NCBI RefSeq assembly: GCF_003611695.1
Contig: NZ_RAWE01000071.1
Location: 1 to 41,265 of the forward strand
DNA: 41,265 nucleotides
Source: Corallococcus carmarthensis
GTDB lineage: Bacteria; Myxococcota; Myxococcia; Myxococcales; Myxococcaceae
Direction of reading: 5' to 3'
Part shown: piece by piece, positions 1 through 9,257 of the stretch
Numbering within the stretch: position 1 is the stretch's first letter
Layout of the letters: each line of letters begins with the position of its first letter
The notes under the pieces: model-generated
Told to the model about the DNA's origin: nothing
Databases searched by the model: none
What the model saw: the letters and a program-made list of their open reading frames with translations, nothing else
Program-made: the position numbers and the translations under genes

Positions 1-1872
1 GTCGTCGTCCCGGCCCGCCCCGCCGTCACGCCGGTGATGGCGCCGAAGGTGACGGACGCGGAGCTGCTGGCGGTCTGGGAGAGGTGGAAGGCGGCCCGCT
101 CGCGCAACGACCGCGCGGCGGCGGAGGCGGCCCAGAAGGAGCTGCTCACGCTGCGCGAGGAGGTGCTCGCCTCCGACCTGGAACCGCTGAGCATGGGCTT
201 CGTGCGCGAGGCAGGGGTCCGCCGCCGCGCCGGGGACCTGTCGGGCGCGCTCGCGCTCCTGGACGTGGCCGTGACCCTGTCGCCGGGGCTGCCCGCCGCG
301 CGCTTCGCCCGGGCGGAGACGTACGTGGTGGAGGATCCTCTGAACGTGCCGCGCGCGGTGAGCGAATGGAAGACCGCGCTCGTGACGCTGGCGAAGGACG
401 CGCGCTACCGCAGGCCCGCGCTCACGGACCTGGGCGCGCTGGTGCTCGCGGCGTGGGCGGCCACGGCGGTGGCGGTGGTCGCGGTGCTCTTCCTGCGGCG
501 GATCCGCTACGCGCTGCATGACTTCCACCACCTGTTCCCCCGGGCGGTGACGCACTGGCAGTCGGGGCTGCTGGGGCTCCTGCTCCTGGCGCTGCCCGCG
601 GTGCTGGGCGCGGGCCTGGTGCCCGTGCTGCTGGTGCTCTTCGCCTCGGTCGCGCTGTACGTGGGCCGCGCCGAACGCTGGGTGGCCGCGGTGCTGCTCA
701 TGGGGTTGGGGGTGATGCCGCTCGCCGCTGGGACGCTGGCGCGCTTCACCGTCTTCGCCGGCACGCCCGCGGAGGACGTCTACCTGCTGGAGCGCGGCGG
801 CCTGTCCGCGGAAGGCGCGGCGGCCCGGGTGCGCGCCCGTGCGGTGGCGCGCTCCGCCCGCTTCCAGGAGCTGGGGGCCCTGGCCTTCTACGAATCGCGC
901 CGCGGCCTCCTGGAGGAGGCGAGGGCGGACTTCAAGGCCGCCTCCGCCCTGAAGGAAGGCGACGCGCGGATGCTCACGCGCTTTGGCAACGCGCTCCTGG
1001 GCCTGGGCGACGTGGACGGGGCGGTGCTCCTCTACACCCAGGCGTCCAAGGCGGATCAGTCCATGGCGGCGCCGCACTACAACCTGGGGCAGGTGTACCG
1101 GCGCCGGGCCCGGCTCCTGCCGGATGATCAGCTGGGCAAGGAGCTGGACCGTTCCACCTCCGCCATCGCCCACGCGCAGGCGCTGGATGAATCACTCCTG
1201 CGCCGCGAACCGCCGCCGGAGGACCGCCCCCTGCTCAACCTCCTGCTCCTGTCCCCGTCCGTGCCCGAGCGCGACTGGATGGACCTGGCGGATGGCACCC
1301 AGGAGGGCGCCCGCGTGGAGTCCCAGGTGAGCCGCTGGCTGTCGCCCGTCCTGCCGGCGGGGCCGGTGGGCTGGGGGTTGACCGCGGCGCTCGCGGCCCT
1401 GGTCGCCGTCTTTGGAGAAGCTTCCTGGCGCATGAATGCGTCGCGCGGCTGTGAGAAGTGCGGCCAGGCGGTGTGCCAGCGCTGCGACAAGGACCTGGGC
1501 GTGGGCAGCGCGATGTGCGGCCAGTGCGTCCACGTCTACGCGCGCAAGAGTCAGGTGCCCAAGGAGTTCCGCTCGCGCAAGCAGGGCGAGGTGGAGCGCC
1601 ACCAGGCATGGACGAAGCGGGTGACGTACGTGCTGGGAAGCCTGGTGTCCGGCGCGGGCCACGTGGGCTCGGGCCTGCCCGTGCGCGGCGCCCTCTACGC
1701 CTTCCTGTTCAGCTTCGCCGTGGCCGCGCTGGTGCTCCACCGCGGCCTCGTCCGCACCCCGTACGGGGACGCGCCGCTGTACCTCAAGCTCGTGCCCGCG
1801 GGCACGGTCCTCTTCTTCGTCTACCTGCTGACCTTGCGCGGCCTGCGCCGCCACCAGCGGGGGGAGGCCTGA
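1..1872 (+). CDS. TPR-repeat membrane protein with a six-cysteine zinc-finger-like cluster (5' partial)
   Basis: The frame is open to base 1. Internal starts at 34 (GTG) and 37 (ATG) have no ribosome binding site, and the residues before them form a Pro/Ala/Val-rich linker, so the gene probably begins upstream. Counting from base 34 (612 residues), there is a TPR-like helical stretch, hydrophobic segments around 135-155 and 180-245, a second TPR-like block around 285-360 (DARMLTRFGNALLGLGDVDGA and what follows), another hydrophobic segment near 450, then three CxxC pairs (CEKC, CQRC, CGQC) near 475-500, and two more membrane segments at the C terminus. TPRs mediate protein contacts and paired CxxC motifs usually bind zinc. 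I do not recognise a named family. The PATAN gene starts 3 bases after the stop, suggesting cotranscription. Confidence 0.8.
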   Translation, partial: VVVPARPAVTPVMAPKVTDAELLAVWERWKAARSRNDRAAAEAAQKELLTLREEVLASDLEPLSMGFVREAGVRRRAGDLSGALALLDVAVTLSPGLPAARFARAETYVVEDPLNVPRAVSEWKTALVTLAKDARYRRPALTDLGALVLAAWAATAVAVVAVLFLRRIRYALHDFHHLFPRAVTHWQSGLLGLLLLALPAVLGAGLVPVLLVLFASVALYVGRAERWVAAVLLMGLGVMPLAAGTLARFTVFAGTPAEDVYLLERGGLSAEGAAARVRARAVARSARFQELGALAFYESRRGLLEEARADFKAASALKEGDARMLTRFGNALLGLGDVDGAVLLYTQASKADQSMAAPHYNLGQVYRRRARLLPDDQLGKELDRSTSAIAHAQALDESLLRREPPPEDRPLLNLLLLSPSVPERDWMDLADGTQEGARVESQVSRWLSPVLPAGPVGWGLTAALAALVAVFGEASWRMNASRGCEKCGQAVCQRCDKDLGVGSAMCGQCVHVYARKSQVPKEFRSRKQGEVERHQAWTKRVTYVLGSLVSGAGHVGSGLPVRGALYAFLFSFAVAALVLHRGLVRTPYGDAPLYLKLVPAGTVLFFVYLLTLRGLRRHQRGEA

Positions 1873-1875
1873 GCC

Positions 1876-2994
1876 ATGGCCCTCAAAGGCACCCTCAAGG
1901 ATTTCGGCATCGGCGACATCCTGCAGCTCATCGGCCAGCAGCAGAAGACGGGCACGCTTCACCTGCGCAACAAGGACCAGGAGGTGCGCGTCGGCTTCCA
2001 GGACGGCCACATCATCAAGGCCGAAAGCCTCACCCGGAAGCGCAAGGAGCTCATCGGCGCCATGCTGGTGCGCGCCGAAATCATCACGGAGACGCAGCTG
2101 GAGGCGGCGCTGGAGGTCCAGAAGCGCACCCTCAAGCGGCTGGGTGACGTGCTGGTGCAGAGCCACGCCCTCACCGCGGAGCGCTTCCAGCACATGGCCC
2201 AGCTCCAGGTGACGGAGACGCTCTACCGCCTCTTCACCTGGAAGGCGGGCACCTACGAGTTCATCCAGGAGCCCGTGGAGCCCGGCCCCGACGGCATCAC
2301 CCCGCTGCGCGCGGAGACGGTGCTGATGGAGGGCTTCCGGATGGTGGATGAGTGGCCCGTCATCCGGAAGCGCATCCACCGCGACGACATGACCTTCGAG
2401 CGCGTCAAGGCGCTGCCGCCGCCCCGCGTCAACGCGGACGACGGCGGGGAGCTGGGCGTCATCGGCCCGTCGGAGCGCCACATCTACGAGGAGATCGCCG
2501 TGGGGCGCGACCTGCGCCGCATGGTGGACCTGTGCGGCCTGGGCGAGTTCGAGACCTGCAAGGCGCTCTACAACCTGGTCAAGGGCGACTACGTGCGCGC
2601 CATCGACCCGGAAGGCCGCGCGCCCGTGCCGGAGGACACCCGGCTCGTCGCCCGGGTGGCGGGCCCGCTGGGCCGCATCGCGGTGACCATGGCGGTCATC
2701 GCGGGGCTGGCCTTCATCGCGTCCCGCTGGGTCGGGGGCCACGGACAGGAGACCGGCGCCTCCCGCCTGGGGGATCCTGCCGCCCAGCGTCAGATTGCCC
2801 ACGCGCAGCGCGTCCGCATCGAGGCCGCGCTGGAGGTGTTCCAGCTGGAGAAGGGAACCCTCCCCGAACGGTTGGACGCACTGGTGGATGCCGGATTGTT
2901 GGGTCCGGAGGAACTGCGCTACCCGTGGCGGGAGGAGTACTATTACCGTCGCACGGCCGCCCGGCAGTTCATCCTCCTACCGCCCGTGCGCTAG
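1876..2994 (+). CDS. PATAN (DUF4388) domain protein with a C-terminal membrane anchor
   Basis: 372 residues. The N terminus (MALKGTLKDFGIGDILQLIG, then KTGTLHLRN and a VGFQDGHIIKAES strand) is a typical PATAN/DUF4388 start, followed by a helical region to about residue 150 that completes the module. A single hydrophobic segment lies near residues 265-285 (GRIAVTMAVIAGLAFIASRW). About 85 residues follow it, including a charged stretch and a Tyr-rich WREEYYYRR motif. PATAN domains occur in two-component and regulatory proteins of myxobacteria, cyanobacteria and others and are thought to mediate protein interactions; no catalytic residues are apparent. It lies 3 bases after the TPR/zinc membrane protein and probably shares its transcript. 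Family assignment is firm; the cellular role is unknown. Confidence 0.88.
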   Translation: MALKGTLKDFGIGDILQLIGQQQKTGTLHLRNKDQEVRVGFQDGHIIKAESLTRKRKELIGAMLVRAEIITETQLEAALEVQKRTLKRLGDVLVQSHALTAERFQHMAQLQVTETLYRLFTWKAGTYEFIQEPVEPGPDGITPLRAETVLMEGFRMVDEWPVIRKRIHRDDMTFERVKALPPPRVNADDGGELGVIGPSERHIYEEIAVGRDLRRMVDLCGLGEFETCKALYNLVKGDYVRAIDPEGRAPVPEDTRLVARVAGPLGRIAVTMAVIAGLAFIASRWVGGHGQETGASRLGDPAAQRQIAHAQRVRIEAALEVFQLEKGTLPERLDALVDAGLLGPEELRYPWREEYYYRRTAARQFILLPPVR

Positions 2995-3090
2995 CCCGCG
3001 GGCAGGCTCGCCACCGAGGGATGGCGGGCGTGGGGGGAGGGGCGGCGTTAACTTGAGGGCGAGCGATCACTGAACGAGGAACGACGCGCA

Positions 3091-4149
<1,059 letters not shown>

Positions 4150-4168
4150 CGTCGTTCCGCGGCACCCG

Positions 4169-4206
4169 CCACCCCCGCTCCCAGGCCTGCGCCGGGGCGG
4201 GGGTGG
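4169..4206 (+). terminator. GC-rich hairpin downstream of phoH (no U tract)
   Basis: A perfect 10-base inverted repeat, CCACCCCCGC at 4169-4178 and GCGGGGGTGG at 4197-4206, flanks an 18-base loop 20 bases after the phoH stop. No T run follows, so it is not a canonical intrinsic terminator. It may be a weak terminator, a 3' end stabiliser or a pause site. Confidence 0.4.
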
Positions 4207-4364
4207 AGTCGCTGGGTGACCCACACCGCTGCCTGTTGGCTTACCCGCATTTTTCGCAGAGCGAACTGGCGTCCAGGCGGCGGCTGTCCCACCCTCACGA
4301 ATTTTCCCCGTCGCTGCTTCCTTGTAGGGAGCCTTGACGTCTTCGCAGGGTGAGGAGTTCCCCC

Positions 4365-6875
4365 ATGGCCGATCCTGAATCACCAACCCCCGGGCCCAGT
4401 CCGCTGGACGCGCTCGCGGTCCGCCTGGGGCTGGGGCGCAGTGGGGATTGGGGCCGGCGCGTCGTGCAGGGCCTGCTGTTGCTCGTCGTCTCCGTGGGGG
4501 CGGGTTTCGTCATCTCCCCGGGCCTCTACAGCCAGCAGATTCCAGCGCTCACCCAGGACAATGTGAACAAGCCGTTCCGGGCCAACTCGCCCGCCGGCTT
4601 CAAGGCCGCGCGCGACTACGACATCGTCCACCAGGCGATGACGGAGCAGCGCCGCCGCGAGGCCCGCAGCGCGGTGCGCCCGGTGTACGACCTCAACCCG
4701 GCCGTGGTGGGCAATCTGCGCGCGTCCGTGCGCGCCGCCTTCGCCAGCGCGCGCGAGCACCTGGAAGAGGAGAAGGATGCCCGCACGGACGAGTCCGTGC
4801 CGGAGGAGGGCACGGCCAAGCGCCGCCGTGCCGTGCCGCTCACGCCCGAAGCCCTGGAGCGCCAGCGCCGCGACCGTGAGGAGATGCAGGCCCAGTTCCA
4901 GGAGCAGCTCTTCGGCCAGCGGGACGCGGGGCTGGAGCCGGAGGACTTCCAGGCGATCATCGCCAACGGCTTCTCGGAAGAGGCGGAGACCGCCACCCTG
5001 GTGCTGCTCGACCGCGCCTACCGTGCGGAGGGCAGCCAGGTGTACGTGGCCGGTTCGCGCGAGGAGCTGGTGCGTGAGGCGCCCCAGGGCCTCACCGTGC
5101 GCGACGTGCAGCACAAGAACGAGGAGACGCTGCCCGCGGGCGCCGCCCAGGTGGTGGACATGAAGGAGGCGCACCAGGAGATGGATCGCTTCGCCTCCGT
5201 GCCCGGCAACGTGCTGCCGGAGGCCCCGGCGGTGCAGCGCCGCGCGGTGTTGCGCATCGCCAAGCGGCTGGTCCGCCCCAGCCTGACCATCAACATCGCG
5301 GAGACGGACCTGCGCCGCCGGCTCGCGGGCGACGCGGTGAAGGACGCCGTCATCGCCATCAAGAAGGGCCAGCGCGTCATCGGCGACGGCGAGCTCGTCA
5401 ACGAAACGCACCTCGTCATGCTGCGCGGGATGCGCGCGCAGACGGACCGCCTGGACCTGCTCCAGCTCCAGGTGGGCGGCACGGGCCTGGTGGCCCTGCT
5501 GGTGGTGTCCTTCTACGGCTTCTGCCGCGCGGCCTTCCGCCGCTTCCGCCCCACGCGCAAGGACGGCGTGCTGCTGGGCCTGTTGCTGGTGGGCCTATTG
5601 GGCCTGCTCCAGGTCTGGGTGTCCATCGCGGACGCGGTGCAGGACCGCTACACGGCGCTGCCCATCGAAGCGTTCTATTACGCCTTCCCGGTGGCGGCGG
5701 GCGCCATGCTGGTGCGCTTCATCCTCTCTCAGGAACTGGCGCTGTTCTTCGCCATGGTGTTCGCGTGCCTCGCGGGCGTGATGCTGGGCAACTCGCTGGC
5801 GTTCGGCATCTACACGCTGGTGGGCTCGCTGGTGGCGGCGGAGCGCATCGTCAAGGCGAAGGACCGCGTGGGCATCTTCCGCGCGGGCCTCGTCACCGGC
5901 ATCGCCAACCTCATCGCCGTCCTGTTCCTGTTCCTCGTGGAGGGCAAGGGGCTGGCGGGGGACACGGTCGTCACGGCGCTGTGCGCGTTCTTCGGCACCG
6001 CGCTGGCCGTCCCGGTGATGGTGATGGCGCTGACGCCGCTCATCGAGGCCACGTTCGGCTACGCGTCGGACATCAAGCTCCTGGAGCTGGCGAACCTGAA
6101 CCACCCGGCGCTCAAGGAGCTCATCGTCCAGGCGCCCGGCACGTACCACCACTCCATCATCATCGGCACGCTGGTGGAGAACGCGGCGGAGACCATTGGC
6201 GCGAACCCGCTGCTGGCGCGCTCGTGCGCGTACTACCACGACATCGGAAAGGGCCGGAACCCGCTCTACTTCGGGGAGAACCAGAAGGGGGAGAACCGGC
6301 ACGACGGCCTGGCGCCCGCGATGAGCGCGGTCATCATCAAGCGCCACGTGACGGAAGGCCTGGAGATGGCCCGGCAGTACCGCCTGCCCAAGCTGGTGGC
6401 GGACGCCATCCCCCAGCACCACGGCACGCGCACGGTGGGCTTCTTCTTCCACAAGGCCCTGAAGGAGCAGGAGGGCAAGGAAGGCGCGCCCCCCATCGAC
6501 GAGAGCATCTACCGCTACCCGGGCCCCAAGCCGCAGTTCCGCGAGGCGGCCCTGGTGATGATCGCCGACGCGGTGGAGGCCTCCACGCGCTCCATGCCGG
6601 ACCCCACCAGCGCGAAGCTCCAGGCGCAGGTGCAGAAGATCATCAACATCATCTTCTCCGAGGGCCAGCTCGACGAGTGCGACCTGACGCTCAAGGACCT
6701 GAACCTCATCGCCCAGTCCTTCCTGCACACGCTGGAAGGCATCTACCACACGCGTCCCGTCTACCCGGCGGGCGCGATGGGTGGGGGCAAGGCCGGGGGC
6801 GCGCCGCTGATGATGGCGCCCGCGCCCGCGAAGTCTGACAAGGACACGAAGGTGCGAACGGCGGGCATGTCATGA
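4365..6875 (+). CDS. Seven-TM HD-domain phosphohydrolase (PgpH/YqfF family)
   Basis: 836 residues from ATG 4365, which has AGGAG at 4353-4357; an in-frame GTG at 4350 lies upstream of that site and is less likely. Layout: one TM near 30-50; a large extracytoplasmic 7TMR-HDED region to about 370 with a charged Arg/Glu-rich stretch near 135-180; a bundle of membrane segments about 375-575; then a cytoplasmic HD domain with TYHHS, YYHDIGKG, a His/Asp pair (ENRHDG), and IPQHHGT. All metal-binding HD positions appear intact. PgpH-type proteins in Firmicutes hydrolyse cyclic di-AMP. The substrate here is inferred only from the family. The gene sits between phoH and ybeY, as in Bacillus, and its stop overlaps the ybeY start (ATGA). 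Confidence 0.92.
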   Translation: MADPESPTPGPSPLDALAVRLGLGRSGDWGRRVVQGLLLLVVSVGAGFVISPGLYSQQIPALTQDNVNKPFRANSPAGFKAARDYDIVHQAMTEQRRREARSAVRPVYDLNPAVVGNLRASVRAAFASAREHLEEEKDARTDESVPEEGTAKRRRAVPLTPEALERQRRDREEMQAQFQEQLFGQRDAGLEPEDFQAIIANGFSEEAETATLVLLDRAYRAEGSQVYVAGSREELVREAPQGLTVRDVQHKNEETLPAGAAQVVDMKEAHQEMDRFASVPGNVLPEAPAVQRRAVLRIAKRLVRPSLTINIAETDLRRRLAGDAVKDAVIAIKKGQRVIGDGELVNETHLVMLRGMRAQTDRLDLLQLQVGGTGLVALLVVSFYGFCRAAFRRFRPTRKDGVLLGLLLVGLLGLLQVWVSIADAVQDRYTALPIEAFYYAFPVAAGAMLVRFILSQELALFFAMVFACLAGVMLGNSLAFGIYTLVGSLVAAERIVKAKDRVGIFRAGLVTGIANLIAVLFLFLVEGKGLAGDTVVTALCAFFGTALAVPVMVMALTPLIEATFGYASDIKLLELANLNHPALKELIVQAPGTYHHSIIIGTLVENAAETIGANPLLARSCAYYHDIGKGRNPLYFGENQKGENRHDGLAPAMSAVIIKRHVTEGLEMARQYRLPKLVADAIPQHHGTRTVGFFFHKALKEQEGKEGAPPIDESIYRYPGPKPQFREAALVMIADAVEASTRSMPDPTSAKLQAQVQKIINIIFSEGQLDECDLTLKDLNLIAQSFLHTLEGIYHTRPVYPAGAMGGGKAGGAPLMMAPAPAKSDKDTKVRTAGMS

Positions 6876-7753
6876 GCCGCAAGGTGGAGGGCGTGAAGCT
6901 TCGCAAGGGCAAGGTGATTCCGCGCGACGACGGCAAGCGCATCGAGGAGTTCGTCGGCGTGGCCAGCACGCAGACGGAGTCCGCGTCCGTGGCGCGCATG
7001 CGGGCGCCGCCGGGCTGGAGCGAACCCGCGCAGACGCCGGAGTTCGACGAGGTGGTGCTCGTCCTCACGGGCGAGCTCACCCTCGTGGTGGACGGCAAGC
7101 GCGAACGGATTGGCGCGGGCGAGGTGGGCCTGGTGCCGCGCGGCAAGCGCGTCGTGTACCGCAACGACTCGCAGGGCGCGTGTGACTACTGGTCCGTCTG
7201 CGCGCCCGCGTTTCGCGTGGAGCTGGCCCACATCGAGAAGCCGGAGCCCAAGCCGAAGGCCTCGGACAACCAGGTGACGGTGCAGGTGGCGCACGGGCAG
7301 GGCGGGGACTACGAGCGCCTGCTCACCACCTGGGGCCGTGACTACCTGAAGCGCCTGGGGCTCACCGGCTGTGAGCTGTCGCTGTCGCTCGTGGGGGACC
7401 GGGCCATCCGCCGGCTCAACCGCACCTGGCGCCAGAAGGACAAGGCCACGGACGTGCTGTCCTTCCCCGCGGGGGACCAGCCCAAGGGTACGCCGGGCCC
7501 GCGCCCGCTGGGCGACGTGGTCATCTCCCTGGACACGGCGAAGCGGCAGGCGAAGGAGTACGGCCGCACGCTGGAGTCGGAGATGGGCCGCTACCTCGCG
7601 CACGGCCTGCTGCACCTGCTGGGGCATGACCATGAGAAGCCTCGCGACGCGAAGCGCATGGCCGCCCTGGAGGAGCAGCTGTTGGGCGAGCGGGGCATGG
7701 TGGCGGACTCGCTGACCATCGACTCGCGCGAACGCCGGGCGAAGCTCATCTGA
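6872..7753 (+). CDS. ybeY: Cupin-like domain fused to rRNA maturation RNase YbeY
   Basis: 293 residues, about twice the length of a standalone YbeY. Residues 134-270 are YbeY: a DVLSFP motif and the metal-binding HGLLHLLGHDH motif with His244, His248 and His254 in the expected spacing. YbeY is a single-strand endoribonuclease that takes part in 16S rRNA 3' maturation and ribosome quality control. Residues 1-120 look like a cupin barrel (PEFDEVVLVLTGELTLVVDG, then GAGEVGLVPRGKRVVYRN) related to EutQ-like cupins, but the usual metal-binding histidines are replaced, so it is probably non-catalytic. A Lys/Pro-rich linker (PEPKPKAS) joins the two. ATG 6872 overlaps the upstream stop (ATGA), and no second start with a good RBS is seen before the YbeY part, so the fusion appears to be real. 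Confidence 0.92.
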   Translation: MSRKVEGVKLRKGKVIPRDDGKRIEEFVGVASTQTESASVARMRAPPGWSEPAQTPEFDEVVLVLTGELTLVVDGKRERIGAGEVGLVPRGKRVVYRNDSQGACDYWSVCAPAFRVELAHIEKPEPKPKASDNQVTVQVAHGQGGDYERLLTTWGRDYLKRLGLTGCELSLSLVGDRAIRRLNRTWRQKDKATDVLSFPAGDQPKGTPGPRPLGDVVISLDTAKRQAKEYGRTLESEMGRYLAHGLLHLLGHDHEKPRDAKRMAALEEQLLGERGMVADSLTIDSRERRAKLI

Positions 7754-7762
7754 ATCCCCGCC

Positions 7763-7781
7763 GGGGGGCTTGCGGCCCCCC
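7763..7781 (+). terminator. Hairpin downstream of ybeY
   Basis: Perfect 7-base stem GGGGGGC (7763-7769) and GCCCCCC (7775-7781) with a 5-base loop, 10 bases after the ybeY stop. It is followed by GTGCCTCCTTCC, which is only weakly T-rich. A second small inverted repeat (GGGTG/CACCC) follows at 7794-7808. Probably a 3' end structure for the phoH-ybeY operon. Confidence 0.45.
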
Positions 7782-7822
7782 GTGCCTCCTTCCGGGTGCC
7801 CGACACCCGTCCGGCCCCGCCG

Positions 7823-7850
7823 TTGAGTCGGGGGCCGTGCGTGATAGGTA
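7823..7850 (+). promoter_or_regulatory. Putative sigma70-type promoter for the DUF4105 gene
   Basis: TTGAGT at 7823-7828 and TAGGTA at 7845-7850 with a 16-base spacer, placed between the ybeY hairpin and the ATG at 7885. The -10 is a weak match; position and spacing are the main support. Confidence 0.35.
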
Positions 7851-7884
7851 GTGGGCGCCCGCCTCCCGCGTGTTGGATGGAACG

Positions 7885-9207
7885 ATGCCCCGCCTGTCGT
7901 CTCTCGTCGTCGCAAGCCTGTTGGGTCTTCTGCTGACCGCGTCCTCCGCGCGCGCCGCCTCGGTGCCGCCGTGGGGCACGGGTGAGAGCCGGGGCGAGGA
8001 CCTGTCCATCTGGCTGGTGACCTTCAGCCCCGGCGATGACGTCTTCTCGTGGTGGGGCCACGGCTCGCTGGTGGTGGAGGACCGCGCCCGCCAGATGCAG
8101 CGGCTCTACAACTACGGGATGTATTCGTTCGACGACCAGACGGTGGTGCACTTCGCCAAGGGCCGCCTGGAGTTCTGGGTCGGTGAGTCGGGCGTCAACG
8201 GCACCTTCCGCTTCTACAAGTCGCTGGACCGCGACGTGCGCGTGCAGGAGCTCAACCTCACGCCGGAGCAGCGCGTGACGGTGGCGAAGAAGCTGGCGGA
8301 CAACGTGCTGCCGGAGAACCGCGACTACCTCTACGAGCACTACAGCGACAACTGCGTGACGCGGCTGCGCGACATGATCGACGTGGCCGTGGGCGGCCGG
8401 CTGTCGGAGGCGGAGAAGGCCCCTGCCCGCATGACGCTTCGCGAGCACACGCGGCGCTACACGGCGGTGGGCCCGTCCCTGAGCTTCCTGCTCGACTTCA
8501 TGATGAACGACTCCATCGACAAGCCCATCACCCGCCGCGAGGAGGCCTTCCTCCCGGATGAGCTGGAGCAGCAGGTGGCGGAGCTGAAGGTGCCGGGCAC
8601 GGACGGCAAGCCGGTGTCGCTGGTGGCGAAGCAGTGGGACTACTACGCGTCGCCCACGCGCCCCCGGCCTCCCGCGCAGCCGCCGAACTTCGGCCCGTGG
8701 ATCCTCGCGCTGGGCGTGCTCCTGGGTGGGGCCGCGTTGGGCCTGGCCGCGTGGGAGCGCAAGGGCAGCCGCGCGGCGCGCATCCTCCTGGGCCTGGAGA
8801 ACGTGGTGGTGGGGCTGGTGCTGGGCATCCCCGGGCTGGCGCTCGTCATCATGTGGGTGGGCACGAACCACGTGGTGACGCACCACAATGAGAACCTCTT
8901 CTTCGCGAACCCGCTGACGCTCCTGGCCGTGCCGTACGGCCTGCGCCTCACCTGGAACAGCGCGAAGGCGCGCGCGCGGCTCAAGTGGGTGTGGGGCCTG
9001 CTCGTGGCGACGGGCGCGCTGGGGCTGGTGTTGAAGGTGCTTCCCTGGTTCGACCAGGACAACTGGCGCGCCATCGCGCTCATCCTGCCCATCTCCCTGG
9101 GCATGGCCGGTGCCTTCTGGCTGGACCGGCTCCGGGCGCTCGTGCCAGGAACGGCGCGCACGCCGCCCCGTCAGGATGCGCCGGTGTCGTCGCTCAAGGC
9201 CTCCTGA
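7885..9207 (+). CDS. DUF4105 (Lnb N-terminal periplasmic domain) membrane protein
   Basis: 440 residues from ATG 7885; a GTG at 7870 is possible but would place 5 residues ahead of a clean signal peptide (residues 1-23 ending SSARA-A). Residues ~35-230 form a DUF4105/Lnb-N domain: FSWWGHGSLVVED, a YNYGMYSFD segment, the EHYSDNCVTRLRD Cys/Asn region and an LDFMMNDSIDKP segment. The C terminus has several hydrophobic segments (about 275-300, 310-335, 375-390, 395-415) making a membrane-anchored tail. The domain resembles papain-like periplasmic proteins with conserved His/Cys, but the biochemical function is not established. The next gene, prfB, starts 50 bases later. Confidence 0.85.
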   Translation: MPRLSSLVVASLLGLLLTASSARAASVPPWGTGESRGEDLSIWLVTFSPGDDVFSWWGHGSLVVEDRARQMQRLYNYGMYSFDDQTVVHFAKGRLEFWVGESGVNGTFRFYKSLDRDVRVQELNLTPEQRVTVAKKLADNVLPENRDYLYEHYSDNCVTRLRDMIDVAVGGRLSEAEKAPARMTLREHTRRYTAVGPSLSFLLDFMMNDSIDKPITRREEAFLPDELEQQVAELKVPGTDGKPVSLVAKQWDYYASPTRPRPPAQPPNFGPWILALGVLLGGAALGLAAWERKGSRAARILLGLENVVVGLVLGIPGLALVIMWVGTNHVVTHHNENLFFANPLTLLAVPYGLRLTWNSAKARARLKWVWGLLVATGALGLVLKVLPWFDQDNWRAIALILPISLGMAGAFWLDRLRALVPGTARTPPRQDAPVSSLKAS

Positions 9208-9257
9208 AACACCCCGGCATTCCCAACTGTTTCGATACGAAGGAGACGACGAACACC

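Noticed and set aside
1192-2802. Long minus-strand open frame (536 residues)
   Set aside because: Antisense to two well-supported genes; long opposite-strand frames are expected from the codon bias of high-GC genomes.
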